Below are positions 43,435-52,602 of a stretch of DNA of 64,000 nt, one piece after another. The DNA is from Salinimicrobium sediminilitoris (lineage in GTDB: Bacteria > Bacteroidota > Bacteroidia > Flavobacteriales > Flavobacteriaceae): NCBI RefSeq assembly GCF_020866905.1, contig NZ_JAIVCC010000013.1:248001-312000 (forward strand). Reading direction: 5' to 3'. A program made the translations under genes and the position numbers. The notes beneath the pieces were generated by a model, which saw nothing but the letters and a program-made list of their open reading frames with translations, did no database searches and was not told the origin of the DNA. Every line of letters begins with the position of its first letter. Positions within the stretch are counted from its first letter, which is position 1.

Positions 43435-44052
43435 CTACTCTTCCGTAGTAATAGTAACTGTGGCTATTCCTTCCGGCATCAACACACTATCTATGATATA
43501 AGCAGTACCGTTTGCTATCTCAAAACTTTCGGTGATATTGGCTTTCAAACCAGTTGTGCCTGTAAGCACAATTTTATCTCCTTCCATAGTAAAGGTTATA
43601 TTTTCCCCTTCAAAAGTTGGAAGCACAAGAGAACCATTAGCATTCTGGATTTCACTTCTAAGTTCATCCATGGTATAGTCTGCCTTTACGATGTGGTAGG
43701 GAATAACAGCCTCGGGAGTTGTGGTCAAAATATCGTACCCCTGTTGTCTGTAGACTAGACTATAAGCTCTATTACTTGGCGCAAAGACCATATAAGATCC
43801 TGTCACCTGGTCCAGGGTATCCTCAACGTTCCAGACATTAAGGCCTGTAGCAAAAGTGCTTAATTCGGGGTTTCCTTCAATGGCGTCTACAGTCGCATTT
43901 CTTTGACGCAGCTCTTCCACATTTTCTTCAAAATTCTCTTCCTGCATTTCAAGAGTTTCAGCCTCTGTATCTACCTCTCTTTCATTGTCTTTACATGAGT
44001 TGAAACCCAGCAATAAGAGTCCGCTAAATAAAATTATATTCTTAATCTTCAT
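43435..44052 (-). CDS. Fasciclin (FAS1) domain lipoprotein
   Basis: 205 residues. The lipoprotein signal has its Cys at 20 (GFNSC). An acidic linker (about 21-50) leads to one FAS1 domain (about 60-203) with NPELSTFATGLNV, YMVFAPSNRAYSLV (the H1 motif) and IDSVLMPEG at the end. FAS1 domains mediate adhesion or bind proteins and carbohydrates; the ligand is unknown. It is paired with a diverged second copy at 44179, both on the minus strand, apparently from a duplication. Confidence 0.9.
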   Translation of the reverse strand: MKIKNIILFSGLLLLGFNSCKDNEREVDTEAETLEMQEENFEENVEELRQRNATVDAIEGNPELSTFATGLNVWNVEDTLDQVTGSYMVFAPSNRAYSLVYRQQGYDILTTTPEAVIPYHIVKADYTMDELRSEIQNANGSLVLPTFEGENITFTMEGDKIVLTGTTGLKANITESFEIANGTAYIIDSVLMPEGIATVTITTEE

Positions 44053-44178
44053 AATATCCTGTATTTAACTGTTTAGATATGAATTTATTAAAAAGCTTCA
44101 GTTAAACCAATATCAAATTATAATCCTTAGTTAAAAGGAAAATTTATTCACAAAAGCCTACCAATAATCCTTTCAATA

Positions 44179-44811
44179 TTATTCCTGTACTTCGGCATCA
44201 TTATTTTCACCGGGAACCAGTACGTTGTCAATGATGTGATAGGCGCCATAATATTCTTCCAATTGGGAAGTAAGAATTTTCGCTTTGTTCCCTAACACAT
44301 CAATAAGTACGATATCATCTCCTTCCTCAACTGCCCAAAGTTTCTCGCCCAGTGCAGTTTCAAATTCATATCTTCCACCATCTGAAGTTCTTATTTCTTC
44401 GCGCAGAGCACCTAAGGTCAATTCCCCTTCTACCATATAATAGCGCAAAAGATCTTTTTGACCCTCTCCTGCCTCCAGGGTGTCTCCTTCCTTCATCTCT
44501 TTGGCAGGAATCCTGTCATAAGCTGCGTTTGAAGGCGCAAAAATGGTATAGATTCCTTCTTCACCCTCGAATTCTTCCTCCAGACCAGTTCTTTTTAGTT
44601 CTTCTGTAAAGGTGCTCAATTCATCATTCTCCCTCATTTTTGCAAGGAGATAACTACGAGGCATGGGTCTATCTTCCTCTCTTAATTCATCCTTCTTCTC
44701 CTCTGCGGGAAAAATTTCTGTCTCAGAATCCCCCCGATTCTCTTTATCCTGGCAGGAGGAAAGACCAATTAAAAGACCGACTATGACAATTTTTAAAAAT
44801 TTGTAACTCAT
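44179..44811 (-). CDS. Fasciclin (FAS1) domain lipoprotein, second copy
   Basis: 210 residues. Its Cys is at 20 (GLSSC). The acidic linker (about 22-50, rich in Glu and Lys) is followed by a FAS1 domain with NDELSTFTEELKRTG, YTIFAPSNAAYDRI and IDNVLVPG. The order of elements is the same as in the downstream copy, but the sequences are clearly diverged (similar mainly at the FAS1 motifs). Gap to the neighbour is 126 bp, so they may be co-transcribed. Confidence 0.9.
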   Translation of the reverse strand: MSYKFLKIVIVGLLIGLSSCQDKENRGDSETEIFPAEEKKDELREEDRPMPRSYLLAKMRENDELSTFTEELKRTGLEEEFEGEEGIYTIFAPSNAAYDRIPAKEMKEGDTLEAGEGQKDLLRYYMVEGELTLGALREEIRTSDGGRYEFETALGEKLWAVEEGDDIVLIDVLGNKAKILTSQLEEYYGAYHIIDNVLVPGENNDAEVQE

Positions 44812-45001
44812 AATTTTTGGTTTTAAAGCATTATCTGCAATTTATTGTGATATAAACCCAAAACATATTTAAGGCAAATAAATTTAAGTTAAAATTCCCT
44901 GAATTAAGCCTTAAAAAGTGAACCAAATAAAGGCTGGACAAATTTTTGCATACCTTTTATATACTGTACATTATTGTTTATTTTTGCCAAAACTTTTGAA
45001 T

Positions 45002-45208
45002 ATGGAACTCGTATTAATCACTATAGCCCTTTTAGCTCTTGCAGTGGCCGGTATCGCCATCAAAATCTGGGGAAAGAAAGACGGGAAGTTTGCCGGTACC
45101 TGTGCCAGCCAAAGTCCTTTTCTAAATAAAGAAGGAGAAGCCTGTAGTTACTGCGGAAAATTACCCGATGAAGCCAAAGATTGTGATCAACCTCAAACGG
45201 TAAAATAA
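45002..45208 (+). CDS. Small membrane-anchored protein with Cys motif
   Basis: 68 residues from the ATG giving MELVLITIALLALAV; an upstream reading from 44918 lacks support. One N-terminal helix (about 2-22) is followed by a short soluble tail with four cysteines: GTCASQS, EACSYCGKLP and DCDQP. The EACSYCGK stretch resembles half a zinc knuckle. I recall such short proteins as annotated only as membrane or secreted protein in Flavobacteriaceae. It lies 14 bp before the GT2 gene, so it is in the same unit. The function is unknown. Confidence 0.7.
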   Translation: MELVLITIALLALAVAGIAIKIWGKKDGKFAGTCASQSPFLNKEGEACSYCGKLPDEAKDCDQPQTVK

Positions 45209-45222
45209 TTCCCGCCACATAA

Positions 45223-46323
45223 ATGCTAACCATCCTTATTGCCTTTGTTTTCATTGGCCTAATCAACCTGTGCTATTACCTGGGCTTTTTAAAGTTTGCC
45301 TTTGCTAAAAATGAAAATCCACCCGCATATAAGAATCTTCCGGTTTCGATTATTATTTGCGCAAAGAATGAAGCCGAAAATTTAAAAAACTTTCTTCCCG
45401 TGATCCTGTCTCAGGATCATCCCGACTTTGAGGTGGTGGTAATCAATGACGCTTCAATAGACGAAACCCTTGAGGTGCTTGAGGATTTTCAAAGTCGTGA
45501 TTCAAGGCTAAAAATTGTTGACGTACAAAATAATGAAGCCTTCTGGGCCAATAAAAAATACGCGATCACCCTGGGTATTAAAAAGGCCAAAAAACCTTAT
45601 CTACTCTTCACCGATGCCGATTGCAGACCCGAGACCAGCCAATGGCTAAAGGAAATGAGCGCTCACTTTGAGGAGAAAAAGAGTATTGTACTTGGCTACG
45701 GCGGATATTTTATCCAAACCCGCTCCATCCTGAATAAAATTATCCGGTTTGAAACACTTTTTACGGCCATCCAGTATTTCTCGTATGCAGGTTGGGGCAA
45801 ACCGTACATGGGAGTAGGGCGTAATCTTGCCTATACTTCGGAAGAATTCTTTGCTCAAAATGGTTTTGCTACTCATCTACATATAAAATCGGGAGATGAT
45901 GATCTATTTGTAAACCAGGCAGCCAATAAAAGGAATACCGCCTTGTGTTTTTCGCCTTTAGGGATCACCCGCAGTGTACCAAAATCGGATTTTAAATCAT
46001 GGTTCACGCAAAAAAGACGACATGTCTCCATTGCTTCCCATTATAAAGTTGAACACCAATTTATGCTGGGGCTGTTTTACACTACCCAGCTACTTTTCTG
46101 GATATTATTTTTCATCCTGCTATTTGGTCCTTTTTGGCAAGCTGCCCTTGGTCTTCTTGCCGTAAGGTGGGTTGTACAGGGCATGGTCTTTTACAATTCC
46201 GGAAAGAAGTTTGGCGAGACAGATCTTTTCTGGGTTTTTCCTTTTCTGGAATTGTTCCTTATTTCAGCTCAATTAATTATATTTATTGCTAATATTATTT
46301 CAAAACCCACTCATTGGAAATAG
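45223..46323 (+). CDS. Glycosyltransferase family 2, membrane-bound
   Basis: 366 residues. An N-terminal helix (about 1-25) is followed by a GT-A catalytic domain: VSIIICAKNEAENL (about 41), VVINDASIDETLEV (NDxS, about 73), FTDADCRPE (the DxD-like metal site, about 128) and SWFTQKRRHVS (QxxRW-like, about 260). Two or three C-terminal helices (about 285-365) follow. It resembles processive or polyprenyl-type GT2 enzymes; the sugar and acceptor are unknown. The sigma-factor gene starts inside its last codons. Confidence 0.87.
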   Translation: MLTILIAFVFIGLINLCYYLGFLKFAFAKNENPPAYKNLPVSIIICAKNEAENLKNFLPVILSQDHPDFEVVVINDASIDETLEVLEDFQSRDSRLKIVDVQNNEAFWANKKYAITLGIKKAKKPYLLFTDADCRPETSQWLKEMSAHFEEKKSIVLGYGGYFIQTRSILNKIIRFETLFTAIQYFSYAGWGKPYMGVGRNLAYTSEEFFAQNGFATHLHIKSGDDDLFVNQAANKRNTALCFSPLGITRSVPKSDFKSWFTQKRRHVSIASHYKVEHQFMLGLFYTTQLLFWILFFILLFGPFWQAALGLLAVRWVVQGMVFYNSGKKFGETDLFWVFPFLELFLISAQLIIFIANIISKPTHWK

Positions 46324-46883
46324 AGCCCGATCTACTTCAGGAACAAATTGAGAAGGCTAAAAAAGGGAAGCAGGCGGCTTTTAACTACCTGTTGGACAGG
46401 TTTTGGAATGATGTTTATGGTTTTCAGCTTAAGCGCACCCAAAACGAATCTGATGCCGAAGACATAACCATTCAGGCATTTTCAAGAGCTTTTGATAAGA
46501 TCGATACTTTTGATCCCAGCTATACTTTTAAGACCTGGCTCATTACAATTTCAAAAAACATTCATGTGGACCTGGTAAGAAAGAAGAATGCCTCCATCAG
46601 GGCCCGCACCACCGATGAAGAGGACGCCAGGGTGCACCGAATTGCCGATGAGACGCCTAGCATCGAAGACACCCTTATTACGGAACAGAACCTGGCCCAA
46701 CTTCTTAGAGATATCAAAAAGCTCAAAACACCTTACCAGGAGGTAATTAACCTGAGATATTTTCAGGAAATGAGCTATAAAGAGATTGCGGCTCATCTAC
46801 AGGAGCCCATGAACAATGTGAAAGTAAAACTGCTGAGGGCAAAAAAACTTTTATCGGAAGTAATTGAAAAAAGAACTTCCTGA
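46314..46883 (+). CDS. ECF-type RNA polymerase sigma factor
   Basis: 189 residues. Region 2 (about 20-85; FNYLLDRFWNDVYGFQLKRT and DAEDITIQAFSRAF) and region 4 (about 125-180; YQEVINLRYFQEMSYKEIAA) of sigma-70 proteins are clear; there is no region 3. The only start that fits is a TTG at 46314, overlapping the glycosyltransferase stop by 10 bp; a stop codon lies in frame at 46290 and no ATG is available before region 2. It is translationally coupled to the glycosyltransferase. No anti-sigma gene follows; lipA comes next with its own promoter. Confidence 0.88.
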   Translation: MEIEPDLLQEQIEKAKKGKQAAFNYLLDRFWNDVYGFQLKRTQNESDAEDITIQAFSRAFDKIDTFDPSYTFKTWLITISKNIHVDLVRKKNASIRARTTDEEDARVHRIADETPSIEDTLITEQNLAQLLRDIKKLKTPYQEVINLRYFQEMSYKEIAAHLQEPMNNVKVKLLRAKKLLSEVIEKRTS

Positions 46884-47079
46884 AAAAAGGATCCTGACCA
46901 GGGAACATTACTCAGTGGGATCTTATTTTAATAACGGAATGCTCCCGGCTCTTTACCGGACAACAAAGTCTTCAGAGGATTTGATTCCTTCCTTATTTCT
47001 GAATTCGCACTTTAAAAAATCCAATTTAAAGTCATTTCCTGCTCACCAACCGCACTCACTTTTGCCTTCCATATTAGCG

Positions 47080-47110
47080 TTGGTTTTTAGGCATTCTAAT
47101 TGTACCTTTG
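47080..47110 (+). promoter_or_regulatory. lipA promoter (TTG-N20-TACCTTTG), implying a near-leaderless transcript
   Basis: TTG (47080-47082) and TACCTTTG (47103-47110) are 20 bp apart, a full match to the Bacteroidota promoter. The expected transcript start is at 47115-47117, directly before the ATG at 47118. Confidence 0.75.
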
Positions 47111-47117
47111 CTGACTT

Positions 47118-47987
47118 ATGGAAACACAGCAAATCCCTACTCAAAGAACCCCAAAACCCAAGTGGTTAAGGGTGAAATTACCTACCGGAAAAAAGTACAC
47201 CGAGCTGAGAAGTGTGGTGGACAAATATAACCTTCACACGATTTGTACCTCGGGAAGTTGTCCAAATATGGGCGAATGTTGGGGAGAAGGAACTGCAACC
47301 TTCATGATCCTTGGAAACATCTGTACCCGTTCCTGTGGTTTTTGTGGTGTAAAAACCGGAAGACCAGAAACGCTGGACTGGGATGAACCGGAAAAAGTCG
47401 CACGTTCTATAAAATTAATGAAGATCAAGCATGCGGTGATCACAAGTGTAGATCGTGATGACCTTAAAGATATGGGGTCTATCATGTGGGCAGAGACTGT
47501 AAGTGCCATACGACGTATGAACCCCGATACTACTCTTGAAACCTTAATACCGGATTTTCAGGGAGTGGAAAGAAACATTGACCGAATAATCGAAGTAAAT
47601 CCCGAAATAGTTTCCCACAACATGGAAACGGTTAAAAGATTGACCCGCGAAGTGCGAATCCAGGCCAAATATGAACGCAGCTTACAGGTTCTAAAATACC
47701 TGAAGCAGCAGGGGGTTAAGAGAACCAAGTCGGGAATTATGCTTGGACTGGGTGAAAAGGAAGAAGAAGTGATCCAAACTCTTAAAGACTTGAGAGAAGT
47801 TGATCTCGACATTGTGACTATAGGCCAGTATTTACAACCTACAAAACAACATCTTCCGGTTCATGAATTTATTACTCCGGAGCAGTTTAAAAAATACGAA
47901 ACTATAGGCCTCGAGATGGGCTTCAGGCATGTAGAAAGTGGTGCCCTGGTAAGATCATCCTATAAAGCACAAAAACATCTCACTTAA
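47118..47987 (+). CDS. lipA: Lipoyl synthase
   Basis: 289 residues. It is a radical-SAM enzyme inserting two sulfurs into octanoyl-carrier domains. The auxiliary cluster motif [12 protein letters not shown] (about residues 42-53) and the radical-SAM motif CTRSCGFC (about 69-76) are both complete. RSSY near the end, in VRSSYKAQK, carries the conserved Ser that ligates the auxiliary cluster. It overlaps the GAPDH gene by one base (TAATG), so both are translated from one message. Confidence 0.98.
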   Translation: METQQIPTQRTPKPKWLRVKLPTGKKYTELRSVVDKYNLHTICTSGSCPNMGECWGEGTATFMILGNICTRSCGFCGVKTGRPETLDWDEPEKVARSIKLMKIKHAVITSVDRDDLKDMGSIMWAETVSAIRRMNPDTTLETLIPDFQGVERNIDRIIEVNPEIVSHNMETVKRLTREVRIQAKYERSLQVLKYLKQQGVKRTKSGIMLGLGEKEEEVIQTLKDLREVDLDIVTIGQYLQPTKQHLPVHEFITPEQFKKYETIGLEMGFRHVESGALVRSSYKAQKHLT

Positions 47988-49024
47988 TGGGGGAGACAAA
48001 ACCTTCAGCAGGGACAAACAAAAAGATCCGGGTTGGGATTAATGGTTTTGGTAGGATTGGACGAAATTTATTCCGGTTACTACTCGACCATAAAAACCTG
48101 GAAGTAGTAGCTCTTAATGATATTGCTACTGCCCCCACCCTTGCTCACCTACTCAAATATGACAGCATTCATGGGGTGCTAAAAAGGGAGATTTCTTCAA
48201 CCGCTAATACTATAATGGTAGACGGAAAGGAAGTACCAGTGCTGAATCACAGGAGTCCGGGAGAGATTAACTGGAGTAAGTATAAGGTCGATGTGGTAGT
48301 TGAGAGCACAGGTAAATTCAAATCACGGAAAGATCTGGAGCCACATTTTCAACAGGGTGTTAAAAAGGTTATTTTAAGTGTTCCTCCCCAGGATGATTCC
48401 ATAAAAATGGTAGTATTGGGTGTAAACGAAAACATCCTCGACGGGACAGAAGATATTATTTCAAATGCTTCGTGTACTACCAATAATGCTGCCCCCATGC
48501 TGAAGATCGTAGATGAACTGGCGGGAGTAAAACAAGCATATATTACCACTGTCCATTCCTACACTACAGACCAAAGCCTGCACGACCAGCCTCACAAAGA
48601 TCTACGACGGGCCAGGGCTGCAGGGCAATCCATTGTTCCCACCACCACCGGTGCAGCAAAGGCACTCACAAGGATTTTCCCCAAATTGAGTGAGGTTATT
48701 GGCGGCTGTGGAATCAGGGTGCCGGTAGCAAATGGCAGCCTCACAGATATGACCCTTCACGTGGAAAGGGAAACCAGCATTGAAGAAATAAACACCGCCT
48801 TTAAAAAAGCAGCTGCCGAAGGACCTCTTAAAAACATTTTAGAATATACCGAAGACCCTATTGTTTCAATTGATATTAACGGAAATACCCACTCCTGTAT
48901 TTTTGATGCGCAAATGACCTCTGTAGTGGGAGGCAATTTTGTGAAAATCATTGGATGGTATGATAATGAGATTGGTTATTCCAGCCGACTCATTGATTTA
49001 ATTTCCCATGTATCAATTAAATAG
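47987..49024 (+). CDS. gap: Type I glyceraldehyde-3-phosphate dehydrogenase
   Basis: 345 residues. Oxidises glyceraldehyde-3-phosphate in glycolysis, or runs in reverse. The NAD motif GINGFGRIGRNLFR (about residue 18) and the active-site Cys in NASCTTNNAAP are present, with the His in TTVHSYTTDQ. The usual CTTNCLAP is here CTTNNAAP, so the second Cys is missing and the protein belongs to a diverged GAPDH group. The N-terminal 12 residues (GETKPSAGTNKK) are an extension. It is coupled to lipA. Confidence 0.95.
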   Translation: MGETKPSAGTNKKIRVGINGFGRIGRNLFRLLLDHKNLEVVALNDIATAPTLAHLLKYDSIHGVLKREISSTANTIMVDGKEVPVLNHRSPGEINWSKYKVDVVVESTGKFKSRKDLEPHFQQGVKKVILSVPPQDDSIKMVVLGVNENILDGTEDIISNASCTTNNAAPMLKIVDELAGVKQAYITTVHSYTTDQSLHDQPHKDLRRARAAGQSIVPTTTGAAKALTRIFPKLSEVIGGCGIRVPVANGSLTDMTLHVERETSIEEINTAFKKAAAEGPLKNILEYTEDPIVSIDINGNTHSCIFDAQMTSVVGGNFVKIIGWYDNEIGYSSRLIDLISHVSIK

Positions 49025-49052
49025 TTATATTTAGCAAGTTATTAAGGTCCCA

Positions 49053-51284
49053 ATGAAGAACTTTACTCTTTTGATGGTGGCGTTGTTTTTCTATTCCTTT
49101 TCCTATCCTCAGGAAAAAAACCTACAGGAAGCAGATGAAATCAATGTCACTATTGAGCAATTATTGGAAGACGCAGAAGAGTCAATCAACAGTGTAAACT
49201 TTGATCAGGCAATGCGTGAATTGCATACCGCTCTTGAACTGTCACGATCTATCAACCATCAAAGGTTGATCGCCCTCTCCAGTAGTATTTTGGCACAACT
49301 GCATTATGTACGTCAAGAAAACGATAAGGCAGCCACAGAGTTGCAACGGGCAATTTCGATACAGCGGGATATAGAAGATGAGGAAGGCCTTGCCTACAGC
49401 TATCTTAACTTCGGAAAAATTTTTACTGCCAAAAAAGTGTTCGATCGGGCAACCGAATATTTCGATCTATCTGAAGCTCTTTACAAAAAACAGAACGATC
49501 TTGAAGGTCTTGGAATTGTGGACCTCAACCGCGGAATTCTTTATTTAAATACTGCAAATAGACCACATGCTGCCCTTACACTACTTAATTCAGCCGAGGA
49601 AAAATTAAAGTCTAGTGGCAGCGACAATGAATATGAGCGCGGCCGGGTTCACTTCTATAAAGCACGTGCCTATCAGGCTTCAGATCAATGGGAAGAGGCT
49701 ATAGCCGAGGCAGAAAAAAGTATGTCATATGCCCGCAGGAACAATTTTGCAGGTATGGTACAGCATACCATGCTGGTTCAAAGTCAGCTTCAGGAGCAAA
49801 TGGGAAATCCTGCAGAGGCCCTGGCACTTCTTAAGCAGAACAATAAAATTCAGGATTCATTGGATGCCCTTAACAGGGAGGCCTTAGCTCTGGACGCAAA
49901 TGCCCGCTACGGGGTTGATGCGCTCAAGAGCACTGTTAGTGAGTTGACGAGAAAAAATGAAGAGAAAGAGAGAAATTTAAAGGTCAACAAATTGACTACT
50001 ATTCTTAGTGTGGCTTTGATAACTATTTTGTCCCTTCTTACCCTTTCCCTCTATAAAAACAATAATCTCAGGGCCCGCGCAAATGACCTGCTACAAAAGA
50101 AGAATTCAGAATTAATTACCGCCAAAGAAAACGCCGAAAAAGCTTCTCTTGCTAAAGCGCAGTTTCTTTCCACCATTACCCACGAGCTTAGGACCCCGTT
50201 GTACGCAGTGACAGGTTTAACCCACCTGCTTTTGGAAGAGAGTCCAACCGAAAATCAAAAGGAACATCTCAATTCCCTCAAGTTCTCGGGAGAATATCTG
50301 CTTTCTCTAATCAATAATATCCTTGACCTCAACAAACTCGAAGCTAAGAAAGTGGAGATGCTGGAGAGTTCCTTCAACTTAGAAAAGAGGATAACAGATG
50401 TCTTGATTGCATTAAAGAATTCGGCTGAAGACAAGAAAACTAAACTGCACCTCGAATTCGACAGGGATATCCCAAGAAAATTAAAAGGAGATCCACTTAA
50501 GATATCACAGATCCTTATCAACCTTATAGGCAATTCTATCAAATTCACCGAAGACGGAGACATCTGGGTACGTGTAAAGCGCCTTAGCCAGAAGGATAGC
50601 AGGGTACTTTTAAGATTTGAAGTTCAGGATACCGGGGAAGGGATAAGCAAGGAAAAACAAAAAGCGATCTTCGAGAACTTTACCCAGGGTTCCCTTCAAA
50701 TCAACCGGAAATTTGGCGGTACCGGGCTGGGACTTTCCATTGTGAAAAACCTGCTTAATTTAATGGACAGCGAGATTCACCTGGAAAGCGAACTTGGAGA
50801 GGGTTCCTTATTCCATTTTGAATTAACTTTTGAAGCTCTTGAACCGGCGAATCCTCAGGATAAGAAGATCAATGAAATTCCCGAGCCGTTGTCAAACGAC
50901 ATCATGCATGAAAAGAAAATTCTGATTGTAGAAGACAATAAGATCAATCAAATGATCACCCGCAAAATCCTGGAAAAAAATAAGGTCATTTGCGACGTGG
51001 CCGACAATGGAACTGCAGCAATTTCAAAAGCAGAAAACGAGAATTTCGACCTCATTTTAATGGATATCCACATGCCCGGGATAAGCGGGATCGAGGCTAC
51101 CCGGGAGATAAGAAAATTCAATGAGACCATTCCTATAATTGCTCTTACTGCCGTAACCCTCGAAGAGAGCCTGGATGAATTTTATCTCAATGGTTTTAAC
51201 GATATTATTCCTAAACCGTATAAAACGGAAGAATTCTTTCAAAAAATAAATAAATATTTAAGTCAGGAAAAAGCCACGATTTAA
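49053..51284 (+). CDS. Hybrid sensor histidine kinase with TPR sensor domain
   Basis: 743 residues. A signal peptide (1-19) is followed by a periplasmic TPR region (about 35-290), one membrane helix (about 312-330), a short coiled coil, HisKA with the phospho-His at 377 in STITHELRTPL, an HATPase domain (about 480-600; GGTGLGLSIVKNLL), and a receiver domain with the phospho-Asp at 671 in LILMDIHMPG. It would sense a periplasmic signal through the TPRs and pass phosphate His-Asp within the same chain; there is no output domain or partner regulator, so another protein must receive the signal. It starts 28 bp after gap on the same strand and ends at a terminator. Confidence 0.93.
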   Translation: MKNFTLLMVALFFYSFSYPQEKNLQEADEINVTIEQLLEDAEESINSVNFDQAMRELHTALELSRSINHQRLIALSSSILAQLHYVRQENDKAATELQRAISIQRDIEDEEGLAYSYLNFGKIFTAKKVFDRATEYFDLSEALYKKQNDLEGLGIVDLNRGILYLNTANRPHAALTLLNSAEEKLKSSGSDNEYERGRVHFYKARAYQASDQWEEAIAEAEKSMSYARRNNFAGMVQHTMLVQSQLQEQMGNPAEALALLKQNNKIQDSLDALNREALALDANARYGVDALKSTVSELTRKNEEKERNLKVNKLTTILSVALITILSLLTLSLYKNNNLRARANDLLQKKNSELITAKENAEKASLAKAQFLSTITHELRTPLYAVTGLTHLLLEESPTENQKEHLNSLKFSGEYLLSLINNILDLNKLEAKKVEMLESSFNLEKRITDVLIALKNSAEDKKTKLHLEFDRDIPRKLKGDPLKISQILINLIGNSIKFTEDGDIWVRVKRLSQKDSRVLLRFEVQDTGEGISKEKQKAIFENFTQGSLQINRKFGGTGLGLSIVKNLLNLMDSEIHLESELGEGSLFHFELTFEALEPANPQDKKINEIPEPLSNDIMHEKKILIVEDNKINQMITRKILEKNKVICDVADNGTAAISKAENENFDLILMDIHMPGISGIEATREIRKFNETIPIIALTAVTLEESLDEFYLNGFNDIIPKPYKTEEFFQKINKYLSQEKATI

Positions 51285-51356
51285 AAAACTGGCATGAGGT
51301 TTGATTTAGGTCTGACTCAGGTTATTGTATAAGATAGTTTGAATTAGCCAAATAAT

Positions 51357-51390
51357 AAAAAATGAGACTGTAAAAGGTCTCATTTTTTTT
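51357..51390. terminator. Bidirectional terminator between the hybrid kinase and lpxK
   Basis: AATGAGAC / GTCTCATT, 8 bp, with an A run before and an eight-T run after. The lpxK stop codon (51380-51382) lies inside the stem. Confidence 0.85.
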
Positions 51391-52387
51391 GCACATAATC
51401 CAGTACCAGAGCATCAAACTCCCCACCTCTATGAAGGAACCTGTTCCTTATTGGGAGATAAAAGATCTTCTCTCTGGATATTTCATTTTTGAGCCGCATA
51501 TAATCTTTTTCGGTAGTGATAATAAGCTCCTGGTGTTGAAGTTCCCGCAGTTCGGCTTCTGTGAAGTTATGGTGATCTTTGTATGCCTTATGCTCAAAGA
51601 TCAACCCTAATTCCTGAAGATGATCCACAAGAGGTTTTGGATTGGCTATACCTGTTACCAGCGTAAAAGGGGTTTTTTGAAGCTCCTTTAATTTGAGGGA
51701 ATTATTTCTTCCAAAAACAGTTTCGCTGTATTCTATACTACTAAGAAAAACTTCCTGTTCGGGAGTGGGTTTCAGTTTTTTGATTATCTCCATCTGCTCT
51801 TCCAAAGAAAGATCTGCAGGGCATTTCGTTACCACGATCACTTTAGCCCTTTTTGCTCCCGAAACCGGTTCTCTCAGGTCACCTGCGGGAAGCACAAGAT
51901 CATTGCGATATATTTTTTGATATGAAGTGAGTAGAATATACAATCCGGCAGCAACGCTTCTGTGTTGAAAAGCGTCATCCAGCAACACGACCCCGGGCTT
52001 TGGATCTTCTTTAAGCAGTTCTGCTATTCCATGAGTGCGAACTTCATCTACAGCCACCACAACATCCGGAAATTTATATTTGAACTGCAGGGGCTCATCC
52101 CCTACTTCTGTCGCCGGTTCATTGCCCGAAAGCAAAATATACCCCTTGGTTTTTCTCCTATAACCACGGCTTAAAGTTGCTACTTTATGATCCTTTTTGA
52201 GCAGGTGAGTAAGATATTCCACCATGGGAGATTTACCTGTGCCACCCATACTTAGGTTGCCCACCACGATAACAGGCAGGTCAAAACTTTGGGAAGGTAA
52301 GATTCCGCGGTCATAAAGCTTATTACGCACACGCATCACTCCCCCGTAAAGAATGGAAAAAGGATAAAGTATTTTTCTTGCAGACAT
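51380..52387 (-). CDS. lpxK: Tetraacyldisaccharide 4'-kinase
   Basis: 335 residues. Phosphorylates the 4' position of the lipid A precursor. The N-terminal membrane-associated segment is followed by the P-loop VVGNLSMGGTGKSPM (about 41-55), GYRRKTKG and DDAFQHRSV (about 138-146, with the catalytic Asp). EKDYMRLKN lies near the end. It is complete and supports an LPS-bearing outer membrane. It is a single gene, divergent from the Nif3-family gene. Confidence 0.96.
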   Translation of the reverse strand: MSARKILYPFSILYGGVMRVRNKLYDRGILPSQSFDLPVIVVGNLSMGGTGKSPMVEYLTHLLKKDHKVATLSRGYRRKTKGYILLSGNEPATEVGDEPLQFKYKFPDVVVAVDEVRTHGIAELLKEDPKPGVVLLDDAFQHRSVAAGLYILLTSYQKIYRNDLVLPAGDLREPVSGAKRAKVIVVTKCPADLSLEEQMEIIKKLKPTPEQEVFLSSIEYSETVFGRNNSLKLKELQKTPFTLVTGIANPKPLVDHLQELGLIFEHKAYKDHHNFTEAELRELQHQELIITTEKDYMRLKNEISREKIFYLPIRNRFLHRGGEFDALVLDYVQKK

Positions 52388-52572
52388 GGATGCGAAGGTA
52401 ATTTTTTTCAGGAAACGGAAAAGATCTTTTATAGCAACAGCAAAAAAAATTATAGTTAAAATTTCCCTTTTTTGAAACTCTGTTTCTGTGGAAATTTCTT
52501 CTGAAGATCCACTAAGAAAATAAAAACTCCAGAGAAACTTTCTGATTTTATGCGCTTGGCATCAGAATATTT

Positions 52573-52580
52573 ATCTTTGA
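52573..52580 (+). promoter_or_regulatory. Probable -7 box of the Nif3 unit (TATCTTTG)
   Basis: An exact TAnnTTTG match 23 bp before the ATG at 52603. Confidence 0.5.
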
Positions 52581-52602
52581 CTTCTTCAGTAAAAAAGAAA
52601 TT

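Noticed and set aside
46864-47169. 101-residue plus-strand ORF overlapping the sigma factor end and lipA start
   Set aside because: It starts with TTG, has no hydrophobic segment of an anti-sigma factor, overlaps the lipA promoter and start, and its composition looks random.
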